From Chiua virens (taxonomy: Eukaryota > Basidiomycota > Agaricomycetes > Boletales > Boletaceae), in assembly GCA_019787685.1 (NCBI GenBank), contig JAHNUO010000017.1, positions 1-64,000 of the forward strand: a stretch of DNA of 64,000 bases. Direction: 5' to 3'. Under the pieces are notes generated by a model. The model was not told where the DNA came from. It saw only the letters and a list, made by a program, of their open reading frames with translations, and ran no database searches. Each line of letters begins with the position of its first letter. Within the stretch, counting starts at the first letter, position 1. Made by a program: the position numbers and the translations under genes. Positions 49,401 through 60,759 of this stretch are shown one piece after another.

Positions 49401-52400
49401 GTATAGCATCAATGGACTCGTATAAGTCATCATGGGACCCAAATGGCGGATCTTGGCCATCGTACAATGAGGCCAGGATATCCATTAACATATCAGTCTT
49501 GCCAGCAGACATCTGTACCTTCTGGTACAAAAATTCAGCGAGCTCAAATTGAGCTCGCCGAGTAAAAGGCGTCCAGTCCCCTTGAGCGCAAGGTTCAAAG
49601 GGCAGCGGTGGCACAGAAGGCAGGAGATCCTCTCCATAGGGATCGCAAGGGGACCCTATGCAATGTCAATATGACTCAGAGCGACATTGCTGAGTGATGA
49701 TACATACCATCTAGCACGGGATGGAAACGAATGTGCCGACTTGGATTGGGTTGATCGGCAAGCTCGGGGCCAGATCTTTCGGAGCCATAGCCACCCAAGT
49801 CGCTGGCTGCGGAACCATGGTGTTCTGAGTCTGGTGTCGGGGCTCGACAACTATCATGTCGTCGGTGCAGGCGGGAATGTCGTTTCAGACCACCCTTGGT
49901 CCGACAAGCTTTGTTGCAAAACGGGAAAGTACAGACAAAAAGTTTTGGCCGGTAGGGGTGCACAGGAAAACGCCCTGCTGGAGACATGAAGTAGAGGGTG
50001 ATGACGTCGTGCAAGATGGGTGGTGAATCTAGCACAAGAGGTGGGTAGTAATGAGTCTCGTGAGAAATGGGCAGTGAATCTGGTGCAAGACGGGGACTTA
50101 CATGACACGTCACCCTGCCAGCCAGTAGCCACACGATTCGACTGCTGAAATTTTGAGGGGTAAGGTGACGTGGACAAGTCTAGTGTGAAGCCGATTGGTG
50201 CCGAACATAGAATGAACAGCGGCAAAGCAACCCTACACTTGTTGTCAGCGTTGGTAGTATGAACCCTGGGTGAATCAATACGGCAGACTCGGAGGTAGAA
50301 CGATGCGCATGGCCAACAACCAATGGCGTCCATACATTTTCCATTCTAGGCACCTCTGCATTCTACGAAAAAAAAAGGCTGTGATCATACGGTAAGGAAG
50401 GGTTAAAAGACTGACCGGGTGGTGAGAGGACCCTGCCTGGCCCACTACCTTGCGATGCCGAACCACATCATCACCCGTGCAGCAAACAAGAACCGACACC
50501 CCGGAACACCTGACCTCCCCGCACTACGGCGCAGCAGCCAGGTCATCCAAGAAGAGCGTGCTGTGCAAAAAGCAGCGCACATGGCCACTAGACTCCAGCA
50601 GCGGGAGAACATCCATCAGGTGGCTGAGATTGAAGATCAGCTACATAGAGAGATGGAGATGCGACGTACCAAATTCCAGAATCCGACATCGGCAGTGACT
50701 AGGTTGTTGAAACCTCACCCAAAGCCGAAGATAGCTCCCGATGGTGATATCGCGAGTATGCAGACCTCGCAGCATGTCCTAGGTCACAACAATGGTGATG
50801 GAGAGAGCGGAGAGGCTGAAACTGACAAAGGTATGAGTACTCCGATACATGTGGCAAACGACACTAACCTCTTTATAAGGCTCAGACACTGAGCCTGAGT
50901 CAATCCTTGGTAATACTCAGACTCGGAGTGGCTACAATGCTGATCCCAATGTCGCCATGGAGGGAAGTGAGGACGAAGGGACCGTGGTAATGCGCGAGAA
51001 GCCGTCCAAGGTCACACGCCATCTCATTGAAGCTGCCCGCACTACAAAGCCTGGCAAACCAGACGCTAAGGCCTCCGTCCTCCCACCTACAGGCAAGCGC
51101 AAGCTTGAACGCCAGGGAGCGTAAGTCTATTTATTATCCTAGTTAATTGAGCTAATGTACTTGTTTATCTTCCAGAATCATTATCGGTCCAGGCCCTAGC
51201 GCACAAAAGAAGACAAAATGTGACCACCCGTCTGGTCTCACTGATACTTACCAGCGCACTCCGAGTCACAAGGAAGGCAAGCCAATGGATACCCGAGCCC
51301 GGCATGAACCTCACATAGAGGCTCAGACTGATGAGTACGCTACTCACAAAGGTGATCAGGTCGATACCCGGGCCGGTGTGACAGATAGGTTCGGTGGTCT
51401 CTCTGACGAGCAAGAGAAGAAATGGCAACCTGCCAGGGCACAGAGTACCACGGTAGTTAAGCATCCCTAACGTCCATACAGAAGCTAATTTTTTTTTCAA
51501 AGGGCCCCCTCGCCATTACCAAGATCGTTGCAAATGCTCCTCAACAGCGCTTACAACACAGTGCACCTATCGTGAATGCCACAACTTCGAAGAACCGACC
51601 TAGCCATCAAAACTTGCCGAAAGGATCATCCGCTCAGTTCACGAAGGTTTTCATCCCGTTGCTCCGTCTTTACTGTGGCACGCTGGAGAATCCTTGGATG
51701 GTACCGGATCGCTTTGTGGACAAATTGCAGGAGCTATGGGACGAAGTCATGTTGGATTGGCCACACTGGTTTGACGAGGATGATAATGTCTATCGTTTGG
51801 TAAGAACTTTCGCCTACCATTGATCGCATTGCTAATGAGCTTGGCGGCTGAATCACTGTGCCCGATGTAGTGCATGCAAAAGACTTATGAGTGGCGTGCA
51901 CACATCGGCAAAGCAGGCATCGAAGCTGTTGAGGCGCTGTGGGCTTTGAATCCGAAATATGAAACCCCCGAGGAACGGAAGGCATATGTCGACTTCGCGC
52001 TCAGTCCAAGCCTTCCATTCATGTATGGCAGTGTGGAACATCTCGGAGGGGATGAATACAGCGTACGTCTCATTCGAGTATCTGACTACTACGGACATGA
52101 GGACTCGGACCAAGCTCACAGTAAAAATCCTTTAGGTCTCCAAATCATTCCTGTCGCCGCTCGTGCTGCGGACCCTTGCATCCCACCTCAAAGATGTTTC
52201 AGTGATCAACGACAACTTTACTCAGTATCTCAAGTTAATAGACTATGCAATGCCGAGGGGTGCACTGGTCTTAGCTGTCACATCGGTACGGGATTATATT
52301 CAGGTGTTGCATTAGAACGTCTGAATTACAATCATTACAGGTCGAGCGGGCATTGACGTTGTATTCCACCGGAGCCAAAGAGGTACCTAGCAAGCGGTCC

Positions 52401-54194
52401 GAGGCAAGCTTCTCCGACATTGGATGGGGCACGAAGACTTCGTCGTACATGCGATCAATCATGAAAGTGGGAGACCGAAAATTCAACCAAATCGTCAGCG
52501 GGGCGCGGGAATACTGCAACACTGCCGTGCGTTCTAGGCAAGCGCAAGTCTCTTACGACGCATCCACTGCGGGTGATGTCAACATAGATGACGACCGGGC
52601 ATTGATTGCCGTGTCCTCCGATATTGAGGCTGAAATGGATGGCGAAGGCAAGTGTTTCGAAAGCTCTTGCTACGACGTACTGATTTCTAATTACCGGACA
52701 GTGTGAGGAGGCGAAATGGTGTAGTTCATGGCGGGCGAGAGAGCTAGAAAGGGGCTTGATTCGGTAGTTAGAGGTCCGGCCCTACTATACCCCGTTTCCT
52801 ACTGTCATCTCTGAATTCATCACTCTGTGTTCCTACTGTGTGCAACTGTGAGTGGACTTTTTGGTCTGTGTACGGACTGTGTACAGGTGATGCGGTATGT
52901 ACACATAAGTGACATGTCTTTTCACAGTCACTTCACTGTGACGACTGTCGGTCTGTCGGATCTGTCCACAGTCCGTGCAGACGTCACAGTCGGGGTGACA
53001 TATTGCTGATGAACCGACCCTTGAACCCAGCAATACTGCCACTGTTTTGCAGGCGTTCGTCACGAAGGCATCCCTGAAGGTACGTGGTATCAGCTCGTTG
53101 ATGTTCACACATCGATCTCATCCCTGAGGGTTTGTGGCCCAATGATATTACAGGCAAAGTCGAGAAGATTGATGGCGTCAAGGTGTACGTCGCAACACCC
53201 ACAGTCGATTACCCAAAGGACAAGGTTATCCTCTTCCTGCCGGACGTTTTTGGCATCGAGTTCATCAACACCCGGGTGGGTCATTTGCCATATCAGCACA
53301 GCGTCCAGCCTTTATATACTATGGAACATAGCTGCTTGCAGATAGTTTTGCCCAAAACGGTTTCAAGGTAGAGGATGTCAATATCTCTGGGCTGTTTGAT
53401 ATTTCGAATCCCTCCAACAGGTCTATGCCATCGATTACTTCAACGGCGACCCTGCCCCACTCGAAGCACTAAATGTGAGTGATCATCAGTCCTGCCATCA
53501 TCCTGGGTATACAAGGCCCTTTGACTTTCCCACTCTTCAGAGCCCTGATGTATTCGACGTGTTGAAGTGGATCGGCGGACACGGCCAGGACGTCACTCGT
53601 CCGATTCTCGACAAGGTCATTAGCGCCCTCAAGAAGCAAGGCATCACTCAGTTTGCTGCCACGGGCTACTGCTTCGGTGGTGAGTCAATGCTTATGGCTG
53701 AAATGCGGACATGGGTTCCCTTGAAATGGCGGACATGGTCCGTGAAGGACAACACGATTGACAACCTGACTCAGCTCGCTATGTGTTTGATCTCGCGTTC
53801 GACAAGGTCATCAAGGTTGCCGCCATCGCTCACCCTGCCCTCCTCAAAGCGCCGGAAGATTTCGAGGTACATAAGTTACCCTTGAATGGCAACGCATGCT
53901 CATTTTGTGCGCCGGTCCTTGCAGAGATTCAAACCCACCGGAATTCCCCTTATCATCAACTCGTGTGAAGTAGACCAGAGGTTCCCGATCGAAGATCAGC
54001 TTCAGGCGGACGCCATTCTCGGTGGAGGCACTCGCATCTCGGAACTGTACCGGAGGGAGCACTTTGCGGGCTGTGTGCACGGATTTGCTGTCCGTGGCGA
54101 TGTGTCAAAACCCGAGGTCAAGGCCGGAAAGGAGGGCGCCTTCAAGGCGACTGTAGAGTTCTTCATGAAGCACTTTAAATTGACTGTCGTGTAA
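46415..54194 (+). CDS. Dienelactone hydrolase family protein with a transposon in intron 1
   Basis: Paralog of the gene at 34409-35610. Exon 1 is at 46415 (MSLCSECVSG, donor GTACGT). Exon 2 is 53053-53079 (VRHEGIPEG), and the rest follows to 54194. Exons give KVEKIDGVKVYVATPTVDYP, VILFLPDVFGIEFINTR, LLADSFAQNGFK, VYAIDYFNGDPAPLEALN, ITQFAATGYCFG, VFDLAFDKVIKVAAIAHPAL and SCEVDQRFP. They continue with GCVHGFAVRGDVSKPEVKAG and a C-terminal KHFKLTVV. Cys, Asp and His of the triad are present and every exon is open. Between exons 1 and 2 lies a 6538 bp Plavaka element, making intron 1 about 6.6 kb (57 bp in the paralog). Donor and acceptor survive, so expression by splicing or from exon 2 onward is possible but unproven. 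Confidence 0.8.
46474..46520 (+). repeat. Left terminal inverted repeat
   Basis: Begins CATCAGCAATATGTCACC; pairs with the reverse complement of 52965-53011 with two mismatches in 47 bases. Confidence 0.88.
46631..49987 (-). CDS. Plavaka transposase
   Basis: Transposase of the Plavaka group of fungal DNA transposons (KDZ-related). The start at 49987 gives MSPAGRFPVHPYRPKLF, followed at once by a C2H2-type zinc finger (CTFPFCNKACRTKGGLKRHS) for DNA binding. Later exons: DWTPFTRRAQFELAEFLY; DDLYESIDAIPYGDCPWQSF; VVTDENGQREVCDLMSGQW; FAPIVLGSDKTTVSVGTGN (catalytic-core region with conserved Asp); NVRRSHGGALSILAFLSIPK; LIAPDLLHQLIKGIFKDHLV; PDGMVRAIAAFLDFCYIARK; GLCSSITESRHIKAVKEPWR; and a C-terminus with MWIVTPEVNAVGHRVRAVIS. 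The stop is at 46631. Roughly 900 residues by my exon model. No frame break was found, so it may be active. Divergent from the accessory gene, with starts 468 bp apart. Confidence 0.85.
49988..50454. promoter_or_regulatory. Bidirectional promoter of the transposon
   Basis: The 467 bp between the divergent transposase and accessory starts is the only place for a shared internal promoter. Elements not resolved. Confidence 0.4.
50455..52706 (+). CDS. Plavaka-associated accessory protein, DUF6532-like C-terminus
   Basis: Start at 50455, MPNHIITRAANKNRHPGTPD. An upstream in-frame ATG (50419) precedes it. The first half is charged and disordered (ENIHQVAEIEDQLHREMEMR is helix-forming) and has nuclear-signal-like basic words such as GKRKLERQG and QKKTKC. 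The second half is globular: FTKVFIPLLRLYCGTLENPW, ELWDEVMLDWPHWFDEDDNV, KYETPEERKAYVDFALSPSL, LRTLASHLKDVSVINDNF, and LKLIDYAMPRGALVLAVTS joined to VERALTLYSTGAKEVPSKRS. The IDYA.P.GALVLA..VERALTLY block resembles DUF6532, a domain of unknown function frequent in agaricomycetes. Several short introns; stop at 52706. Its position inside the terminal repeats makes it part of the transposon, but its role in transposition is unknown. Confidence 0.65.
52965..53011 (-). repeat. Right terminal inverted repeat
   Basis: On the plus strand it ends GGTGACATATTGCTGATG; it is the partner of the repeat at 46474-46520. Confidence 0.88.
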
Positions 54195-54348
54195 ACCCCG
54201 TATATTAGAGAAAACGGAACCAGATACTTCAAATTGGTCAGTATATGACGTTCGAACTGAACCAATGATCGAATCCGAGCGACTTGAATGATCACGAAAT
54301 ATATACATATAATACATAATTACAATTTTCTCCTGGATCGGCGTTTCA

Positions 54349-56515
54349 TCAGTGGTGGAAAAGTCTCAGGGACGTATGACAGAAGACCATCTTGTGTTCA
54401 TCTGCCGCTTTGATACACTCCGCATCCATTACACTTCCGCTGGGCGCGGCGAGGTACCTCACCCCACTCTTCCTCGCCCGGTGTACATTGTCGGGGAATG
54501 GGAAGAACGCGTCGCTCGAGCACGCCAGCCCATCCAACTGAGCCGCCCATTCCTGTCGCTCCTCCCCCGTCAGCGGCGTAGGCACTGTCTCGAACTGTGC
54601 TTCCCATTGCTCCTTCTCACCACCCTCGAGGATCTCCCCGCTCACGAACAGATCAATTGCATTTGCCTTTTCGGCCCGCTTGACACCTTTTTTGAACGGA
54701 AGACCGAGAACACGCGAGTGGTGACGGAGCCACCATAGGTCGGCTTTACCTCCCGCAAGTCGAGTACAGTGGATCCGGGACTGTTGACCGGCTCCCAGAC
54801 CGACGATGGCACCGTTCTTGGCGTACGCCACGCTGTTGGATTGCGTATATTTCAGCGCGAGCGTGGCGACAAGCAGATCTGTCAAGGCTTGAGGGGGAAG
54901 CTGTACTCATCGCCACGTGGTCAATGTCAATGCGCGCGTGTTATGCGGAACGTGGTGAACTTGCCTCCTTTTTTTCAGACACGATGTTGGCAAAGAGCGA
55001 TGCGTCGATCTTGGCATCATTTATGCGCTGCTGTAAGCTGATTCCGTACACTTGCCGCGTTTCAATTTCAGGAGGGGTGTATGCGGGGTCCATCTGTTTA
55101 CTGGATCAGCGACGCTGGAGACGGAGATTGACGGGCCGAGCTTACCTCGAGGATGCAGTACTTGCCAGCCTTTTTCTTCTTCAAGAGATCAAGTGCATCT
55201 GGCGCATAGCCCGGGGCTATCATACCATCGGAAACTTCTCTGGAAATAATCTTTGCAGTAGCGAGGTCGCATGGCACAGACAGAGCAATGAAATCGCCAA
55301 AAGAGGACATCCGATCGGCACCTAGTATGTCACGTCAGCTGAATCAACAAAAATGTACCTTCCATTTGAAAGACTGACCTCGCGCACGGGCATACGCACA
55401 AGCGAGCGCTGTAAGAGGCTCCTTCAGATCTTCGACGCCGTAGACCTGTTTCTCGATCTCGTTCAACTCGACGCCTACCGCTGCACCGGCAGGGGAGACA
55501 TGCTTGAACGAAGCAGCAGCAGGGAGGTTCAGCGCCTCGTGCAGCTCCTTTACTAACGCATACGAATTGAGTGCATCCAAAAGATTGATATAACCGGGTG
55601 ATCCACACAAGACTGCATCAACGTGAGACGGGCATCACGAGGTAAGATCGAGTCAGCCACGCACCCTTGAAAGGTAATTCACCCTCGGTCACAAACGCTT
55701 GGGCCGGTTTTTGGTGGGGGTTGGCACCATAGCGCAGTACCATTCTCTGCAATGGAGGACTCTCGAGCGACGAAGCATACTGCTCCCTAAAGTACCCGCT
55801 GATCGCATCGTCATATTTGGCAGTCATCTCGAACGCCTTGAGCGCAAGACGGTTCCGCAGCGCTTGACTCACATCCCCCTTTGTCCATGCCTCCAGGAAC
55901 GCATCATAATCCGCCGGATCGGACAACACACACACCCGCTCGTGATTCTTCGCAGCCGCTCTGAGTAAGGTGACACCTCCGATGTCGATCTCTTCCACGG
56001 CGTCTGCGAGTGTACACCCAGGTTTCGAGATGGTGGCGGAAAAGGGGTAGAGGTTACACACGACGATGGCGATCTTGGATATGGATTGTTCGGAGAGATC
56101 GCGCTCGTCGGATGGAATCGGACGAGCGAGAATACCTTAGTGTGTCTCAGATATCTACCGATCAAGTATGGGACGGATGAGAGCGGGTACCTCCGTGGAC
56201 TGCAGGATGGAGCGTCTTGACGCGTCCACCCAGCATCTCGGGTGCCTTGGTGATGCTAGATACATCCCTAAATTATGACGTGTTTAGGAACAAACAAGGA
56301 GGCGATAGAAATAAACGACGTGCTCGATCTTGATGTTGGCTTCTCTGATCTTTTTCGCGGTCCCACCCGAACCGATGAGTTGCACACCCACTGAACTAAG
56401 ACCCTCTGCGAGCTTGGTCAGTCCAGATTTATCGTAGACGGACAACAACGCTTCAGATTAAGTCAGTGAGGTGATCCACGCCAACATAAAAAGGCATACC
56501 GATTGACTCAGACAT
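54349..56515 (-). CDS. ADE16/17: Bifunctional AICAR transformylase / IMP cyclohydrolase
   Basis: Last two steps of purine biosynthesis: formyl transfer to AICAR, then ring closure to IMP, in the cytosol. Start at 56515, MSESI, then after an intron [17 protein letters not shown] and [18 protein letters not shown] (IMP cyclohydrolase fold). [36 protein letters not shown] and [14 protein letters not shown] follow. Then come [20 protein letters not shown] (transformylase Lys-His motif region), [57 protein letters not shown] and a C-terminus [14 protein letters not shown] with a stop at 54349. All signature segments are present. About ten short introns. Convergent with the DLH gene (155 bp between 3' ends). 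Confidence 0.92.
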
Positions 56516-56723
56516 GGTTGGTAGTCAAGAAGTCGTAATCAGCAAGTCAAGGTTTATTTAATACTAGGTCCAACTTCCTTATCTCGGCCGATCAGCGAAT
56601 CTAGCTACACTACATGTCTGGTCAAAGTTGCTGGATGCGAAAAGGATACAATAGTGGTCCTCCACAGGTACATGTCGAGTAAGAAACAAAAAGGTTCTCA
56701 ATACACCAGTGACCCTAGCCATC

Positions 56724-58796
56724 TCACCGACCCTGCACACCCGCCTGTGCAGCCTTCCCCTGTGCCACTGGCATTTGCGGGTGTCCAGGCTGCATCCCTG
56801 GTGCTTGACCATTCGGCAAGCGTCCCATTCCATTAGCCGCCCAAGCAGCATACTGAGCTGGCAACCTGCCTCCGGCAGCCATCCCATAAGGAACCGGATA
56901 GGGATACATGGCATACTGGGCCATCATTTGCTGCTGGCTATCTAACACCTGACCTTGAGTACCTATATTCTGTTGTTGATTCTGTGATAAATGCGCCACG
57001 ACCTGTGTATGCGGGTTCCCCTGTGCAGGCACCGGCCGGTACTGGGAAAAGTTGTATTGGGTAGGTATAGCAGGATGTTGAGCAGGCTGGCTCATTTGCG
57101 TCGGCAACTGACTCTGGGCTTGGGTTTGGGCCTGAGCCTGAGCCTGAGCGTGGGCTTGAGCGTGGGCTTGAGCTACCTGGCTCATTCGTTGTAGTTGCTG
57201 CAGCTGAGCTGCATAGTATTGCTGCATATTGATGGTCGGATGTGGGGTTTGCGCTTGGGGAGATGGCGCGGCGGGTTGTGGCGTTGGTTGGGGGTGTGGC
57301 TGGGTCTGGGCAGTCGCTTGTTGAGGGGGTGGAGGAACTTGAGTTGAATGGTTAAGTTGGGGCGTCGAAGGCTTGGACTGGGCAGAACCAGAGGCCATCT
57401 GGATGAAGTGGACACCACCGGGATTTGCACGAGGATCAGACGGGGGGGGCTGCGATCCAGAGGGGAGAGGCGATGAGTGTGGATGAGGACCTTGTGAAGA
57501 AGGCGGACGGGGGGATTGAGTATAGCCACGCTGAGCAGGCGAACTAACAGCGATCGGTGTACCAACAGAATGTTGTTGATATGTCGGATTAGGTGGGGCA
57601 GGTGAACGAGTGTGTACAGGAGGTGATCTCATGGGTGGTTGAGACTGAAGTTGATTGACAACAGGGTGAGGAGCGGGAGTTGCAGTCGATCGCGGGTTTT
57701 CGGGTGTGTTTGGGTATGGACTTCCCGCAGGTTCCTTCTTAATCTGTCTTGGCTTTGAGGCATTAGTGGGAGGTTGCGGAACGGGAGTGGACGCTTGCGC
57801 GGGGGCCGTATGTGACGGTTGGGCGGTGGTAGATTGGGTGGTGGGAGCAGGCGTTGAACGGTTGGGTGGGTTTGCTATTACCTTTGCCAGCATTGCTTGG
57901 GTTTCTGCCTGGCGTATTTCTCTCAGTCGCTTCATAACGTCCAATATCGAGTAGCTGACGTCTCCAGTCCATCAAATCAAAAAGGAAGATTTGATAAACA
58001 ACGTACCTCGGGACGTGTGAGCGGTTTAACCGTGGGTTCATGAATTGTATAATCTTTGCCCGTCTTGCCTTCTCCGATTCATCCTCTTCCTGTGTTATTG
58101 CAGCAATCTTCCGTTTCAATGATACTGGAATGGATGGTGTAGACACTCTGAGAGTATGGTTGACAATGCGAGTGAGGTGAGGATCAGGATCCAGACATAG
58201 AGGCGGGGACGTGTGCAGCTAGAAGAACTACGTCAGTCCTGCAGAAAATAAACGGAATGTGCATACCAGTATTTGCGCCTCCACCTCAAGTACCTGGGGA
58301 TCTGTGAGTTTGGAACCGAATCGTTGGTTCATCAAACAGAGGTCTGCCCATAGTGTCTCATCGTTAGGGTGAAGCGTCACACGACTCCTCTCGGGTTTCT
58401 CTAGAGGTGGGTCCTTTGCTTTCTTGGGCCGATAGTCGAGAAGTTCAACCAACATGCGACCTGATGACAAGAATTCGAGTCCTCCGGGTAACATTGTTCA
58501 CCGTTATGACTCACCATCATAAAAAGGTACATGGACTGAATCGAAGAGTTCAAGATAGTCCACTGGTATTCGGTGTGCTCGTATGTCATCCAACAGGGAC
58601 TAGACAGAATGAGTGTTGAGTGGTAAGGAATACCGAGTCAATGCGAACTTACCGCGACAGGGTTGTTGTAGAGAAACTTTGGGCCATTGTTGAGCGTCCA
58701 GTACTCCGGGTAGAGGTGTATGGAGAAAGATGGTGGTTCAGAGTCGTACTTTTCTAACAGCTCTTCCGCTGAGCGCGTAATATTATAGCCCGTCAT
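56724..58796 (-). CDS. SPT20: SAGA complex subunit Spt20
   Basis: Start at 58796, MTGYNITRSAEELLEKYDSE, leading into the Spt20 domain: PSFSIHLYPEYWTLNNGPKF, LYNNPVA, LLDDIRAHRIPVDYLELFDS, VHVPFYD, GRMLVELLDYRPKKAKDPPL, and after further introns TLHPNDETLWADLCLMNQRF. Another exon pair gives KRKIAAITQEEDESEKARRA and IIQFMNPRLNRSHVPR, and MKRLREIRQAETQAMLAKVI opens the last exon. The rest, to 56724, is a long Pro/Gln/Ser-rich disordered tail with a hexamer-based Ala-Gln-His stretch (about 57110-57180). Spt20 holds the SAGA coactivator together in the nucleus. Divergent from HGH1, starts 271 bp apart. Confidence 0.87.
57110..57185. repeat. Hexamer repeat coding an Ala-Gln/His tract in SPT20
   Basis: Imperfect GGGCTTGAGCGT / GGGCCTGAGCCT units on the plus strand encode AQAHAQAHAQAQAQAQ on the minus strand. 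A likely length-variable low-complexity tract. Confidence 0.75.
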
Positions 58797-59067
58797 ACCG
58801 GCGTTCAAGATTCGACGTCGGGAATGCCGGACGGTACAAAGAATGAGCGCTTCGAGTTGAATTGTCTGAAACGCTTCGCGACAGTAAACCCTGGAAATAA
58901 CGGTCGGAGACGAGCTGGACGACGAGGAGCGAATGCTCGGCGATGGACGCGTTAATTAACCCGGACAAGACGCAACCTGTGATGCACGTCGTTGTTGCTT
59001 AGGTAAGCAACTAAACCATTAAGCAGTCGTGGGAAAATAACACGGATGGGGAGATCATCACTGCATC

Positions 59068-60759
59068 ATGGAAAACCAGCTCCAAGAGGTCAGTCTCAAT
59101 CGAGCAAACGTGATACAATTCTGAGCTGACAACCATATTAGCTCCTCCAGTTTTTGAGGGATAGAAATCCCTCAGTGCGCCAAATAGCGCTATCCAACCT
59201 TCTCGGCCAGACTCCTCAAGGATCCCCGCATCGTAGTATCTTCTTCAATGGACTTCAGGGAGGAGGGTTGCAGAAATCCCAAGAGACGGACCTAATCCGC
59301 GATTTAAAGTTGCTTTGTCGGGACCAGCTGGTTTGAACCTCTATCTGCAAGTTTGAACATTACCATGACCTTAATACCAGGCAGTCGCACACGATGCTTT
59401 TCGTGCGCTCGTGAATCTCTCGGATTCACCAATTCTTGTGCCTTTTTTAACCGAACCGACCTTCCTTTCCTTCCTAGTATCATACATTGTAGTATGTCAT
59501 TACAGTTTCCCTCGACTTCGCAAGATCCTCATCAATTGCAGAACCCAGACGCAATTCTCGCAGATCTGGCATCGATGCTCTTATCCAATCTCACCAGCTC
59601 GTCTTCCGCATGTGCTGCTCTCCTATCTTTGCAAATCAAGGTCGTCCCACTGACCTCGACGAACTCTCCTATCTCATACCATCCAACACAATCAAGGTCG
59701 GCCACGTGCTCCGCTCCGGTGCCGTACCCTTCGATAGAGCCCAAGCAAGTCCACGCCTTGCCGCTCCTTGTTGATGCATTCGTCCAGGGTGCAAATCTGG
59801 GTCCTAATCTTAGCTCTGAGCGAATTCGAAAAGGAGATCTGCATTTCTTATCGAGTGTCTTTGCCAATATTAGTGCAGTGAGTGACCAAGGAAATTTCTA
59901 TCCGTGTCGCTGCTGCCTCATATGATAGCCCTTGTATTATGGCAGTCACATGCAGGCAAAATTTTCTTCGTGACTCCGAGACCAAGCGATGCGATCAAGT
60001 CTGAGAGTGCACTCGAATACCCGCTCTCCAAGATCGTGCCATTTACTGAACATGGAGACATCATACGGAGAGGTGGCGTTGCATCGACGATCAAGTGCGT
60101 TGAGCGGATAAGTCGGGTCACCCTGGATTTAGCTAATCACGATTTCATCAACTGAAGGAATTGCGCCTTCCATGCCCCCGCACACCAAGCCTTATTGTCT
60201 CCTGATACGGACAAAGTTGCTGTGCCCCCGACCACCACAGTCGCACCAGGCATTGATACACTACCATATGTTTTACTTCCGCTAGCAGGTCCGGAAGAAC
60301 TAGATCTTGAGGTGAAGTTACCCCTCCGTGCATATTACTCTTCTTCATCGCACGTTTCAGGATCAAGAAAAGTTGCCCTCAGCTTTGCAGTTTCTGCCTC
60401 CGACCAAGAAAAGAGAATCAGATCCAGCATTGCGCCTGACCCATATCGAGACTCTACTCTTGTTGTGCACCACACGTTGGGGACGTGATTTCCTGCGAGC
60501 CAACGGCGTGTATGAAATTATCCGTGCAGCCCACTTGGAGGAGGTGGTTGACAAGGTACGCCTCAATTTTTTTTTGTATGGCGAGACAATTTAGAATTTA
60601 ATATGGATGGTCAAGGTCTCTGAACACATCGAACGTTTGGTGCAACTTATCAAGGGCGCGGAAGGTTCCGAGACTGCCGATGATCAAATCGACGCAACAG
60701 CCTCGACAGCAGAACATGAAGATTCCGGCGACGAAGATCATAAAATTGAAGAAGTTTAG
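59068..60759 (+). CDS. HGH1: Hgh1 family armadillo-like protein
   Basis: Start at 59068, MENQLQE, then LLQFLRDRNPSVRQIALSNL after a short intron. It continues DLIRDLKLLCRDQLAVAHDA, ALVNLSDSPILVPFLTEP, PDAILADLASMLLSNLTSSS, VHALPLLVDAFVQGANLGP, IRKGDLHFLSSVFANISAHA, KIFFVTPRPSDAIKSESALE, PFTEHGDIIRRGGVASTIKN, ALRLTHIETLLLLCTTRWGR and DFLRANGVYEIIRAAHLEE, with an acidic tail to TAG at 60759. The FAN-IS and R.GG(V/C)..T.KNC blocks are typical of Hgh1 (FAM203). In yeast, Hgh1 is a helical-repeat cochaperone needed to fold elongation factor 2 with TRiC. Introns keep frame throughout, and the gene appears intact. Confidence 0.85.

Larger units (their letters stand above)
46474..53011. mobile_element. 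Plavaka-type DNA transposon, complete
   Basis: 6538 bp element bounded by inverted repeats of 47 bp (46474-46520 and 52965-53011) that agree at 45 positions. It carries a transposase gene on the minus strand and a divergent accessory gene on the plus strand, each close to one end. Subterminal regions are crowded with ACTGTC/GACAGT-like words, as expected for transposase binding. It sits in the first intron of a DLH gene. I see no perfect target-site duplication; the flanks ...CTCGAAA and AACCGACC... are not clearly repeated. Being intact in both genes and keeping many CpGs, it looks fairly young. Confidence 0.85.

Noticed and set aside
46460..53025. Target-site duplication of the Plavaka element
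   Set aside because: Flanks share only loose similarity (GACCC words at unequal distances from the ends); no exact direct repeat adjoins both TIRs.
56724..57565. Minus frame 57182-57565 and plus frames within the SPT20 tail
   Set aside because: Shadow frames of the Pro/Gln-rich low-complexity exon of SPT20.
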